From assembly GCA_910587945.1 (NCBI GenBank), contig CAJUNI010000041.1, positions 1 through 19,362 on the forward strand: a stretch of DNA of 19,362 bases, in the 5' to 3' direction. The translations under genes were made by a program, and so were the position numbers. The notes under the pieces were generated by a model. It made no database searches. It saw nothing but the letters and a program-made list of their open reading frames with translations, and had not been told where the DNA came from. The stretch is from an uncultured Parvibacter sp. Lineage in GTDB: Bacteria; Actinomycetota; Coriobacteriia; Coriobacteriales; Eggerthellaceae. This document shows positions 7,202 to 15,049 of this stretch, one piece after another (the stretch's first letter is position 1; each line of letters starts with the position of its first letter).

Positions 7202-8374
7202 TTATTGCTGCATGATGGCTTCGTTAAGGTGCACATCTATACCCCGCTCGCCCCCATCAGGAGCCAGGCGCGGAGCAATACGCGCCCCTTCGCCCATATC
7301 AAGAACGTTGACGCCGAGCTTAGCTGTCACCGTCTGGGTCTGAGTTGCATTGCCGGTAAAGACGCCCCGCTCAATGGGGCAATCATCAAAGTCACGACCC
7401 GTACAAAAGAGCATATAGCCGTCATCTACAATGCGGTCGTTGGTAGGATCCAGTGCCCGCCAACGCACTCCATCGTGAATCTCCACCCAAGCATGGGTAG
7501 CTCCTTCGCCCATCATCAAACCCGTGATATAGCGCGCAGGGATTCCCGCCATGCGGCAAAGTGCAATCAATACCTGAGAATAGTCCTGACAGACTCCCGC
7601 TCCCAGCGCAAAGGCTTCGGCAGCGGTAGTGGCCGTGGTGGTAGCGCCCGGCTCATAGGTGAAGTGTCGATAAACCGCGTGGCACAATGCCCGGGCAGTA
7701 GCCCAGCGCGTAGCTGCGGCCACCGCGCGCTCAGGAGTCAGGGGTTCGGAAGCTCCTGAGAAGAAGTCCTGAGCAATGGGTTTGCCACCATAGGTACCCC
7801 GGTGGCCGTGCCCCACGTCCACGTTTGAGCTAGGCGCGGGCTGCGCGCCCATCATAGCCGCCACCGCTTGGGCGAGAAGTTCGGAGGCTTTCGGAGAGTC
7901 GATGGGGCTTGATTGGGTGCGCGCCTCGTCGTCCGCGGAGGCAAGGGTGAGTGCATCCGCACCTTGGGCCGCCAACACCGCAGAAGCCACCGCCTCCTCT
8001 TCTTGTTCGAGATGATCCTCCAACGTCGTAGTCAAAAACTGGGCTAAGGCAGCGTCAGGCTGGGTAAGACGAGAGGGTAGGCTATACATAGGATGAGCTG
8101 GGCGGATCGCCGCATCCTCATGGGCCACCATCACTTGGCCGGTGGTATAGAAATTAAAGCGATGGTGCCGCTGCGGACATCGACCTACCACCAAGCGGTT
8201 CCCAAAACCATCCACCTGTTCCGTTAAGGGAATGCGCGGCCAGGTGAACACTTGAGACTCCATCACCTTTTGAGTGGACGTTGGTTTTGGCAGACAACGC
8301 AGAACAAAGCTGTGATCCTTGACCGGATCACTGAAGCTGAGTTCCGTTTCGAATATATAGGTCAATATCTGCAT
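7202..8374 (-). CDS. Transglutaminase-like cysteine peptidase/amidase of the ATP-grasp/alpha-E module
   Basis: A 390-residue protein with a beta-rich N-terminal domain (about 1-100) of the kind found in bacterial transglutaminase-like proteins, then a papain-fold transglutaminase core with the full catalytic triad: C262 in GAGVCQDYSQ, H294 in THAWVEIHD and D309 in LDPTND. Such proteins act as thiol peptidases or amidases, or less often cross-link amides. Residues about 115-215 are an Ala/Glu/Ser-rich insertion that makes it roughly 100 residues longer than the usual form. It lies 109 bases downstream of the alpha-E gene in the conserved order ATP-grasp, alpha-E, transglutaminase. Family prediction is that the module makes and trims or transfers a peptide or amide tag; no substrate is known. 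The N-terminal residues match the domain, but only a weak ribosome binding site is visible. There is no signal peptide. Confidence 0.92.
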   Translation of the reverse strand: MQILTYIFETELSFSDPVKDHSFVLRCLPKPTSTQKVMESQVFTWPRIPLTEQVDGFGNRLVVGRCPQRHHRFNFYTTGQVMVAHEDAAIRPAHPMYSLPSRLTQPDAALAQFLTTTLEDHLEQEEEAVASAVLAAQGADALTLASADDEARTQSSPIDSPKASELLAQAVAAMMGAQPAPSSNVDVGHGHRGTYGGKPIAQDFFSGASEPLTPERAVAAATRWATARALCHAVYRHFTYEPGATTTATTAAEAFALGAGVCQDYSQVLIALCRMAGIPARYITGLMMGEGATHAWVEIHDGVRWRALDPTNDRIVDDGYMLFCTGRDFDDCPIERGVFTGNATQTQTVTAKLGVNVLDMGEGARIAPRLAPDGGERGIDVHLNEAIMQQ

Positions 8375-8483
8375 GGTGAATTAGATTCGCTCTCTGATTG
8401 GGTCTTAGGTGTCCGTGTTTCCGGGCTGCGACCTTGCAAGATTTGAGGGGATGTCTGCGGTTATTGTCCCCTGCTGGCAGGCC

Positions 8484-9167
8484 TTAGAACACCCGCGATG
8501 TCAGCTCCAAAATACGACCCAATTCCTCGTAGGTGGTATCTTCGGGGAACCGGGGAGAAAACACTTCATCAATGAGCTCCTTAAAGGCCGCTCGGTCATA
8601 GACCAACCCCGTGCGATCAATGCGACCAGCCAGCTTCTGGGTTTCGCGGCGAAGATCTTGCAGGTGATAATTGAGCCGGGCATAGAGGTCGATACGCTCA
8701 ATGGAGAAGCCGCATTTAATGATATTGCGGGCGGCATCGTTGATTATGTAGTCGTCACAGCTTCCTTTGAAGGCCATGATATCGTCGGTGAGTGCCTGGA
8801 GGTCTAAAAGCGGTGCGTCCGAATACTCCGCCGTTTCGATCTCGTTCACTGCCATCTGAATATAGGCCGCCGACTCCGTGCCGATGACATCACGTAGCAC
8901 CACAGCATTGTCGTAAGCCGCCTCCATAGAGCGACGCACCGACCCTTCTAAGCTAGGACTAAACAGACAGGCGTGAAAGAACTCGATGGGATCTTCTTCA
9001 CCTTGCACGAAGCCCAACTCCTCGAGCTGGCCCTTCCAATTGCCCTCGGTGGAGTCCAGGGCAGCATCATAAGTAACCAAGATAAATTGCAGCGTGGTAT
9101 AGCTGCGCTCCACATAGCGTCCCAGCCAAAGCAGACGCTCAACCCGTTCTAGCGAGAGAGAACCCAT
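8484..9167 (-). CDS. Alpha-E domain-containing protein
   Basis: A 227-residue, almost wholly helical, Glu-rich protein. The N-terminal segment RVERLLWLGRYVERS at 8-22 is the hallmark of the alpha-E family (formerly DUF403), and later helices carry DDYIINDAARNI and the LNYHLQDLRRE region. Members are nearly always encoded next to a circularly permuted ATP-grasp protein and a transglutaminase, as here. The biochemical role is unknown; a scaffold or partner of the ligase is the usual guess. It is clearly shorter than the roughly 300-residue common form. Its ATG at 9167 lies inside the end of the ATP-grasp gene (19-base overlap, different frame), so translation may be coupled. If the ATP-grasp gene's amber codon stops ribosomes, expression of this gene may suffer. 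The stop is TAA. Confidence 0.92.
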   Translation of the reverse strand: MGSLSLERVERLLWLGRYVERSYTTLQFILVTYDAALDSTEGNWKGQLEELGFVQGEEDPIEFFHACLFSPSLEGSVRRSMEAAYDNAVVLRDVIGTESAAYIQMAVNEIETAEYSDAPLLDLQALTDDIMAFKGSCDDYIINDAARNIIKCGFSIERIDLYARLNYHLQDLRRETQKLAGRIDRTGLVYDRAAFKELIDEVFSPRFPEDTTYEELGRILELTSRVF

Positions 9168-10462
9168 GTGTCTTTGAACCCTCCTCCTTGAGATGAATTA
9201 ACAACGCTGGACCCTTCTTCCCGCGCATAGCGGGTGAGACCACTGGGCCAGACCGTGGTGGTTTCGCCAGACAACACAAAGGCACGCAGGTCCGCTTTGC
9301 GCGGCACCATCTGCCCATCAATCCAGGTATCGAGACACTTGAAGTCCACTACTTCTTGGGCAATAAACCGGCGCGGCTCTTTCTGAATGAGCGCCTTGAG
9401 ATCTGCCAGAGCCTCAGGGCTGAGCTCGCTACCAAACACCACGCCGTAGCCACCCGCCTCGGCCACATCCTTAATTACGAGGCGTTCTGCATTGTCCAGC
9501 AAATAAGCCATATCTTCTTCGAAGTAGGGAAGATAGGTGGGCGCATTTTGCAGCAGCGCTTCTTCGCCTAAGTAGTACTCCACCATTTTGGGAACGAAGT
9601 AATAGATGCCTTTGTCATCGGCTGCTCCATTGCCCGGCGCATTCACAATAGCCACATTGCCCGCGCGATAGGCGGCCATCAGATTGGGTACCCCAATAAG
9701 GCTATCGGGCAGAAAGCAGAGCGGATCCAGATATTCATCAGAGAGACGACGATAGATGGCTCCCACCCGAGCATTTTGCGTCGAGTCGCGGTAGTAAACC
9801 ACTTCCCCATCCACAAACAACTCGTGGGGTTCGGCCAGAACAGCACCAATCTTTTCCGCGAGATAGGCATGCTCGAAATAAGCCGCGTTATAGCGTCCCG
9901 GCGTGAGCACTACATTGATACCGCCGCAGTTGACGTAATCAATGACAGCCTTAAGCTGCTCGCCGTAGCGGCGGTTATCCACCAACGGAATTTCCCGGAA
10001 CGTCATTGCATCGCAGCGACGACAGAGCGTTCGTGCCACCAACGGATAGGAAGCACCCGAGGGAATGCGCAGGTTGTCTTCGAGCACATACCAGATGCCG
10101 TCTTTACCCTCCACCAAATCGATACCCGAGATGTGAGAGTAAATGCCCTTGGACGGCACAATGCCCTGGCACTGAGGCAAATAGCCCGAAGATCCATAGG
10201 CGAAGGCTTCGGGAATAATGCCATCTTTAATGATATTTGCCGGTCCATAGATATCACGCAGGTAGGCGTTGAGGGCATCGACCCGCTGAATCAGACCGCG
10301 CTCCAGCTACTCCCAGGTTTCGTGATCTATGACGCGCGGCACCGCATCAAAGGGAAAGAGACGCTCCTGAAACGTGCCGTCTTTATAGATGCCAAACTTC
10401 ACCCCATAGCGGGCCAACTGCTGATTAATTTTCGCGGTTTGAGCCACCAGCTTTGCGTACAT
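9149..10462 (-). pseudogene. Circularly permuted ATP-grasp (type 2) protein, interrupted by an in-frame amber codon
   Basis: ATG at 10462, after a GAGAGAGGG site, opens a frame that reads as this ATP-grasp family all the way to TAG at 9149-9151, except for a TAG at codon 52 (10307-10309). Family residues lie on both sides of it: ERLFPFDAVPRVI and TWE before, LERGLIQRVDALNAYL after. Later landmarks are VLEDNLRIPSGASYPL at 126-141, GGYG at 337-340 and SSQGGGFKDTWVL near the end. Read through, the protein would have 437 residues. It lacks the extra N-terminal segment of many members, and an upstream in-frame TGA leaves no room for one. The family is a predicted peptide or amide ligase working with alpha-E and transglutaminase partners. 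A restart at TTG 10180 would lose conserved sequence. A CAG-to-TAG point change, a sequencing error or readthrough could explain it. The identity is firm; functional status is open. Confidence 0.88.
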
Positions 10463-10495
10463 AGGGCCCTCTCTCTTGAGTCGTCAATTCCTTGT

Positions 10496-10501
10496 ATTGT
10501 A
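10496..10501 (-). promoter_or_regulatory. Possible -10 box upstream of the ATP-grasp gene
   Basis: TACAAT on the minus strand lies 33 bases before the ATG at 10462. It matches five of six -10 consensus bases. No convincing -35 box is seen. It suggests the three-gene module has its own promoter, separate from the channel gene upstream. Confidence 0.35.
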
Positions 10502-10585
10502 GAGAACCCAAGCCTATTCCCTGAGAAGGGCAACAAAAATCCAAGAGGGAACCGCGAAATGAGACAGCGGAGATGATAGGCACGT

Positions 10586-10619
10586 GGTTGGGGCGCGTGG
10601 TTGCACGGTTGGGACGCGT
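10586..10619. repeat. Imperfect direct repeat, two 13-base units
   Basis: GGTTGGGGCGCGT (10586-10598) recurs as GGTTGGGACGCGT (10607-10619), a 21-base period with one mismatch. It lies in the 237-base gap between the channel gene and the ATP-grasp gene. This gap holds no other feature I can support apart from the possible -10 box. Confidence 0.5.
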
Positions 10620-10699
10620 AGCTGGACAGACGAGTCCAGGCTCCTAGGCCCGCGATAGCGCTCGGCTGCCCTGGGTGCCCCCAGCAGCTCACAAGCTCC

Positions 10700-11527
10700 T
10701 TAGGCCGCCTTCTTGTGGTACACATACCAGTAGGCCAACGCCACCAAGGCGCCGCCTAGGATATTTCCCACGGTGGCAAGAGCGATGTTATAGAAGATGC
10801 CTCCCGCAGTAATGGCACCTAGTGCCCCAAAGCCCGTACTGTTCAACAACAGCCCCATGGGCAGGAAGAACATGTTTGCAACAACGTGCTCAAACCCGCA
10901 GGCAACGAAGGCAGAGATGGGCAACAAGATGCCCACCACCTTGTCCACAATTGTCTTGCCGGCAAAACCAATCCATACCGCCAAGCACACCAATACGTTG
11001 CACATAATGGCTTTGAAGAACAGGGTTGTGGGATCAAGATTTACTTTGCCCGCGGCGACAGAAACAAAGGCCTCCCCCACGGCCCCGCCATTCATGGCCT
11101 GAAGATCCGTGAGATAGACCAGGGTCAACGCCAGCAATGCACCAACCAAATTACCCAGCCAGACGATAGCCCAATTCCGCAGCACGCCGGCCCAGGTAAC
11201 CCGTTTTGATGCCTTCCCACAAAGCATGAGAATGTTCCCGGTGAAGAGTTCGGCGCCACAGCAGAGGACGAGCACGAGTCCCAGGCAGAAGCACAAGCCC
11301 CCCACGACGCGCTGGACGCCAAAGGGAAGCGTGGGGTCGCCTAAGAACACCATGAAGTACATACCGCCAAAGCCGATAAAGGCACCAGCCAAGAGAGCAG
11401 ACACGAAGCACTTACCAAAGGGCATGGCTGCCTTCGTTTGCGCCACCGCTTCCACCTTCGCCTCGGTAGCAGCCGGGGTAAGCGCATCAGGGCTCAGCGC
11501 GCCAAGATCCTCTTTTTCTAACGCCAT
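10700..11527 (-). CDS. Formate/nitrite transporter (FNT) family channel, FocA/NirC/FdhC-like
   Basis: A 275-residue integral membrane protein with six hydrophobic segments. It belongs to the pentameric FNT family that passes small monovalent anions such as formate or nitrite. Family landmarks are LLAGAFIGFGG at 46-56, the AELFTGN loop with T96, the KAIMCNVLVCLAVW segment at 172-185, and GFEHVVANMFF at 211-221 with the pore histidine H214. The first ~35 residues are a soluble Ala/Glu-rich tail. A longer frame starts at 11638, but ATG 11527 has a clear AAAGGAG site and no conserved sequence lies before it. The anion cannot be told from sequence. Formate would fit the Mo-cofactor genes further left, and nitrite is equally possible. 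A hairpin separates it from aspS, so it is probably its own transcript. Confidence 0.93.
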   Translation of the reverse strand: MALEKEDLGALSPDALTPAATEAKVEAVAQTKAAMPFGKCFVSALLAGAFIGFGGMYFMVFLGDPTLPFGVQRVVGGLCFCLGLVLVLCCGAELFTGNILMLCGKASKRVTWAGVLRNWAIVWLGNLVGALLALTLVYLTDLQAMNGGAVGEAFVSVAAGKVNLDPTTLFFKAIMCNVLVCLAVWIGFAGKTIVDKVVGILLPISAFVACGFEHVVANMFFLPMGLLLNSTGFGALGAITAGGIFYNIALATVGNILGGALVALAYWYVYHKKAA

Positions 11528-11594
11528 AGCGTGAACTCCTTTATCGGTACAAGCTATTCCCCGCCAAGGGAGTAAATCATCTTCGATAGTACAA

Positions 11595-11623
11595 AGCGCC
11601 CACAGCAACGTGTTGTGGGCGCT
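11595..11623 (-). terminator. Hairpin after aspS, probable terminator
   Basis: A perfect 10-bp stem AGCGCCCACA/TGTGGGCGCT with a 9-base loop, 49 bases beyond the aspS stop. On the minus strand it runs into TTGTACT, a weak T-rich tail. It separates aspS from the channel gene. Confidence 0.6.
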
Positions 11624-11671
11624 CGAAATTTCTTTCACAACGTGAGACGAGTCAGACGGTTGGCTGTCTCA

Positions 11672-13453
11672 TTACAGGGGACGCAAGCTCACTTCTTTGA
11701 GCTGGCGCGCCGTAACTTCCGAGGGAGCACCCGTCATAGGATCGGAGGCTGAAGAAGTCTTCGGGAATGCAATGACGTCGCGAATTGAACTCTTGTGACC
11801 AAGGAGCATCACCAGGCGGTCAAGACCCAAAGCGATACCACCATGAGGCGGAGCGCCCAACTCAAGAGCACGAATGAGGTGACCAAACTTATGGTCGATC
11901 TCTTCGTCCGTAAGACCCACAATACGCAGAATACGACGCTGCTCTTCGGCATTGTGAATACGAATGGTACCGCCACCTACTTCAAAGCCGTCCATGACTA
12001 AGTCGTAGCTGTAGCTACCGGCCTCAAGCGGATGCTCTTCCAGTCCGTCCCAGTCCTCGTCACGCACCAAGGTAAAGGGATGATGCTCTGCGGCATACTT
12101 CTTTTCGTCTTCGTCATAGCGGAACATCGGGAAGTTCACGACCCACAACAGGGAATGGCCTTCACGCGGGATATCCAACACGTCAGCCATGTGAAGACGC
12201 AGCGCCGAAAGTACGGCATTGGCAATGGCCGGCTTGTCGGCAGCAAACAGCAGCAGGTCACCCGGCTCTACTTCCATTTCGGCCTTCAGCTGGGCCCATT
12301 CCTCATCGGTGAAGAACTTCTTGATGGGGCTCTTCTCTTGACCATCGGTGGTAAATGCAACCCAAGCCATGCCCTTAGCACCATTGGCTTCAGCAATGGA
12401 GGCCAGCTTCTCTACTTCACCACGACTCCAGTCGCCAGCACCCTTAGCGTTAATGGCTTTCACCACACCACCGGATTGGGCCACAGAGGCAAATACCTTA
12501 AAGCCGGTATCCTTTACGATGTCGGTGATGTCGTGAAGGAGCATGCCAAAACGCACATCGGGACGATCGTTGCCATATTTATCCATGGCCTCAGAATATT
12601 GCATACGCTGCAAGGGGAAGGTGACTTCCGTCACGCCTACCGCGCTCAAGGTTTCAGCCATAACCCCTTCCATCATGTCCATAACGTCGTCGCCCTGAAC
12701 GAAGGACATCTCAATGTCTACCTGCGTAAACTCCGGTTGACGGTCGGCACGCAAGTCTTCGTCGCGGAAGCAGCGGGCAATTTGGTAATAGCGCTCAACG
12801 CCACCCACCATCAGCATCTGCTTGAATTGCTGCGGGCTTTGGGGCAGCGCATAGAAGTTGCCCGGATTGGGACGGCTCGGCACGATGTAGTCACGAGCGC
12901 CTTCCGGCGTCGAGTTTGCCAGAATGGGCGTTTCGATCTCTAAGAAGCCACGCTCATTCAGCGCCTGGCGCATAGACTGCGCCACGGTATGACGCAATTT
13001 TAAAGCGGCCAACATTTCCGGACGACGAAGATCCAGGTAGCGCCACTTCATACGCGTGGTTTCGTCCGTCTCGATGCCATCTTCAATGGAGAACGGCGGT
13101 GTAACAGAGGTATTGAGCACCTCAATGGCAGAGGCCAGCACTTCGATTTCGCCCGTAACCATATTGGGGTTCACGGCTTCCGGATCGCGCTCACGAACGC
13201 GCCCGGCTACCTTGAGTACATATTCGCGGCCCAGATGCTCGGCCTTATGGAAGTCTTCCTCGGAAACGCAATCGGGGTCAACCACAATTTGGGTATAGCC
13301 ATCACGGTCACGCAGGTCGATAAAGATCAGACCGCCATGGTCACGGGTGTGCCAAGCCCAACCCGTTAACACCACCTCTTGATTAACGTCGGTGACGTTG
13401 AGTTGGCCGCAGGTGGCCGTGTGCATGCAATATTCATTGCGAAAGTCTTCCAT
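11672..13453 (-). CDS. aspS: Aspartate--tRNA ligase
   Basis: This is a class II aminoacyl-tRNA synthetase charging tRNA-Asp, 593 residues, typical for the bacterial type with the GAD insertion. The N-terminal OB-fold anticodon-binding domain includes GWAWHTRDHGGLIFIDLRD (31-49). Motif 1 region is LEIETPILANSTPEGARDY (171-189). Motif 2 is CFRDEDLRADRQPEFTQ (228-244). The catalytic ATP-binding motif 3 is GGIALGLDRLVMLL near the end. ATG 13453 has a GAGGAG site; a second in-frame ATG lies at codon 10. The RDHGG segment carries His at a position associated in some bacteria with a non-discriminating enzyme that also charges tRNA-Asn, so dual specificity is possible. It lies 192 bases after hisS, a common pairing in bacteria. 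The stop is TAA. Confidence 0.98.
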   Translation of the reverse strand: MEDFRNEYCMHTATCGQLNVTDVNQEVVLTGWAWHTRDHGGLIFIDLRDRDGYTQIVVDPDCVSEEDFHKAEHLGREYVLKVAGRVRERDPEAVNPNMVTGEIEVLASAIEVLNTSVTPPFSIEDGIETDETTRMKWRYLDLRRPEMLAALKLRHTVAQSMRQALNERGFLEIETPILANSTPEGARDYIVPSRPNPGNFYALPQSPQQFKQMLMVGGVERYYQIARCFRDEDLRADRQPEFTQVDIEMSFVQGDDVMDMMEGVMAETLSAVGVTEVTFPLQRMQYSEAMDKYGNDRPDVRFGMLLHDITDIVKDTGFKVFASVAQSGGVVKAINAKGAGDWSRGEVEKLASIAEANGAKGMAWVAFTTDGQEKSPIKKFFTDEEWAQLKAEMEVEPGDLLLFAADKPAIANAVLSALRLHMADVLDIPREGHSLLWVVNFPMFRYDEDEKKYAAEHHPFTLVRDEDWDGLEEHPLEAGSYSYDLVMDGFEVGGGTIRIHNAEEQRRILRIVGLTDEEIDHKFGHLIRALELGAPPHGGIALGLDRLVMLLGHKSSIRDVIAFPKTSSASDPMTGAPSEVTARQLKEVSLRPL

Positions 13454-13538
13454 AGATGGATTCTCCTCGAAGTTGCTAAATCCTTAGCCCCGATCTTTCA
13501 TCAAGCCCAGAGCTCATCTTCTGAACGCAGATTTATGT

Positions 13539-13544
13539 ATTGTA
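13539..13544 (-). promoter_or_regulatory. Possible -10 box of aspS
   Basis: TACAAT on the minus strand lies 85 bases before the aspS start in the 192-base hisS-aspS gap. The -35 region is poor. It would allow aspS to be expressed separately from hisS. Confidence 0.3.
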
Positions 13545-13645
13545 ATGCACTGCTTGGCCCTCGGTTCCACCATTCTAGGAGGAGCGTAAATTGCCTGCAG
13601 AACGAAAGTTGCGTCCGCGTTGCTTCCGCGCGGCCGAGCCTCAGA

Positions 13646-14959
13646 TTACAAAAGCGCTTGGCCCAGTTCCGCCAAAACCTCATCAAGACCCACGAGCGCT
13701 TCCTCATGGGTAGCCATATCGCGCAACTTGACCCGGCCTTCCGCTAATTCATCGGGGCCCAAAATGGCTACGCGACGAGCATTGAGTTTATCGGCCAGCT
13801 TGAACTGACTCTTCAAGCTTCGATGCTGATGATCCATCTCGCAGCGATAGCCCGCGTCGCGACATTCCTGCACCAGGGTAAATGCCTGAGACCGACAGGA
13901 GTCATCCACGCAGGCCACAAACAAATCGCATTGCTGCGCCTGGGGAAATTCCACCCCCGCCGCCTGGAGGGCCAGAGCACAACGTTCATAGCCCAGGGCA
14001 AACCCAAAGCCCGGCGTGGGTCGGCCTCCCACTTCTTCGGCCAACTTGTCGTAGCGACCACCGCCGCCGATGGCATTCTGAGACCCTAAACCATCGGTCA
14101 CTTGCACCTCAAACACGGTGCGCGTGTAGTAGTCCAATCCACGCACGAGGGTCGGATCCTGGACATAGGTAATCCCCGCACCGTCCAAAAGCTTGAGCAC
14201 CGCCTCATAATGCTCCCGACAGTCGTCGCAAAGATGGTCGGTAATCTTGGGGGCATCAGCCATAATGGCGGCGCAGCGCTCGTTCTTGCAGTCAAAGGCA
14301 CGCAATGGATTAAGTTCAGCCCGGGTCATGCAGGTTTCACAAAGCTCATCGGCATGCTCATTCATATAAGCGCGCACCTGGTCCCGATAGGCCGGACGAC
14401 AGGCTTCGCAGCCCATCGAATTTACTAGCAGCACCATGGACTCTTGAGGGATGCCCATTTTGACGAAGAAACGCATGAGCATAATGATGGCTTCGGCATC
14501 GACGGTGGGTTCTTCGGCTCCCAAGCATTCCACGCCAATTTGATTGAACTGACGCTGACGTCCTTTTTGGGGACGCTCGGCCCGAAACATAGGACCCGCA
14601 TACATGAGCTTTGCCGGAGCAGCGCCCTGGGGCACCAAGTCATGCTGCACCACAGCGCGCACGACCCCCGCCGTCCCTTCGGGCCGCAGAGAAAGACGGC
14701 TCTTCGCCTTAAGGGACCCGCCCTCTAACAGCTTCTTGAGGTTTTCGCCAGAAATAGCCGTGAACATTTCTTTGGAAACCACATCGGTGGCCTCGCCAAT
14801 GCCCCGTACAAACAACTCAGTCTGCTCAATGATCGGAGTGTCGATGGGAAGATACCCATAGCAGCCAAACACGTCTTCGGCGCAGGATTTAAAGTGCGAC
14901 CAGAAAAGCGCCTCGTCAGGTAATAGATCTCGGGTGCCTTCGGGGGACTGAATGGCCAT
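13646..14959 (-). CDS. hisS: Histidine--tRNA ligase
   Basis: A class II synthetase charging tRNA-His, 437 residues from the chosen start. Landmarks are SPEGTRDLLPDE near the N-terminus, LRPEGTAGVVRAV at 91-103, motif 2 YAGPMFRAERPQKGRQRQF at 120-138, the HisRS signature LVRGLDYYTR at 271-280, and motif 3 GFGFALGYERCAL at 317-329. A C-terminal anticodon-binding domain follows. The insertion domain holds four cysteine pairs (C184/C187, C207/C210, C224/C229, C244/C247), which look like zinc-binding knuckles and are known from HisRS of other anaerobes. A frame from 15046 is possible, but ATG 14959 has an AAGGAG site and starts exactly at the conserved N-terminus. The stop is TAA. It lies 90 bases after the large unknown protein gene. 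Confidence 0.98.
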   Translation of the reverse strand: MAIQSPEGTRDLLPDEALFWSHFKSCAEDVFGCYGYLPIDTPIIEQTELFVRGIGEATDVVSKEMFTAISGENLKKLLEGGSLKAKSRLSLRPEGTAGVVRAVVQHDLVPQGAAPAKLMYAGPMFRAERPQKGRQRQFNQIGVECLGAEEPTVDAEAIIMLMRFFVKMGIPQESMVLLVNSMGCEACRPAYRDQVRAYMNEHADELCETCMTRAELNPLRAFDCKNERCAAIMADAPKITDHLCDDCREHYEAVLKLLDGAGITYVQDPTLVRGLDYYTRTVFEVQVTDGLGSQNAIGGGGRYDKLAEEVGGRPTPGFGFALGYERCALALQAAGVEFPQAQQCDLFVACVDDSCRSQAFTLVQECRDAGYRCEMDHQHRSLKSQFKLADKLNARRVAILGPDELAEGRVKLRDMATHEEALVGLDEVLAELGQALL

Positions 14960-15049
14960 GACTCCTTCTTTCTTACGAATACCATTTGTTGATGAGGCAG
15001 AAGCGAAGCCTCCACCACGGGGTTCTATTGTAGCAACGAGCATCAAGGC

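Noticed and set aside
9149..10180. Treating the ATP-grasp protein as a 343-residue gene starting at TTG 10180
   Set aside because: The TTG has no ribosome binding site and is inside conserved sequence; family residues continue upstream in frame to codon 1 at 10462.
9149..10462. Genome-wide recoding of TAG as a sense codon
   Set aside because: The same gene ends at a TAG exactly where the family's C-terminus is expected, so TAG still terminates here; local readthrough or mutation is more likely.
12032..12943. 303-codon plus-strand open frame opposite aspS
   Set aside because: It is antisense to a certain gene, has no family resemblance, and arises from the codon bias of aspS.
13560..13571. 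T-box-like sequence GGTGGAACCGAG on the minus strand upstream of aspS
   Set aside because: It matches much of the T-box core, but there is no room or visible structure for stem I with a specifier, no following terminator, and the best -10 box lies downstream of it.
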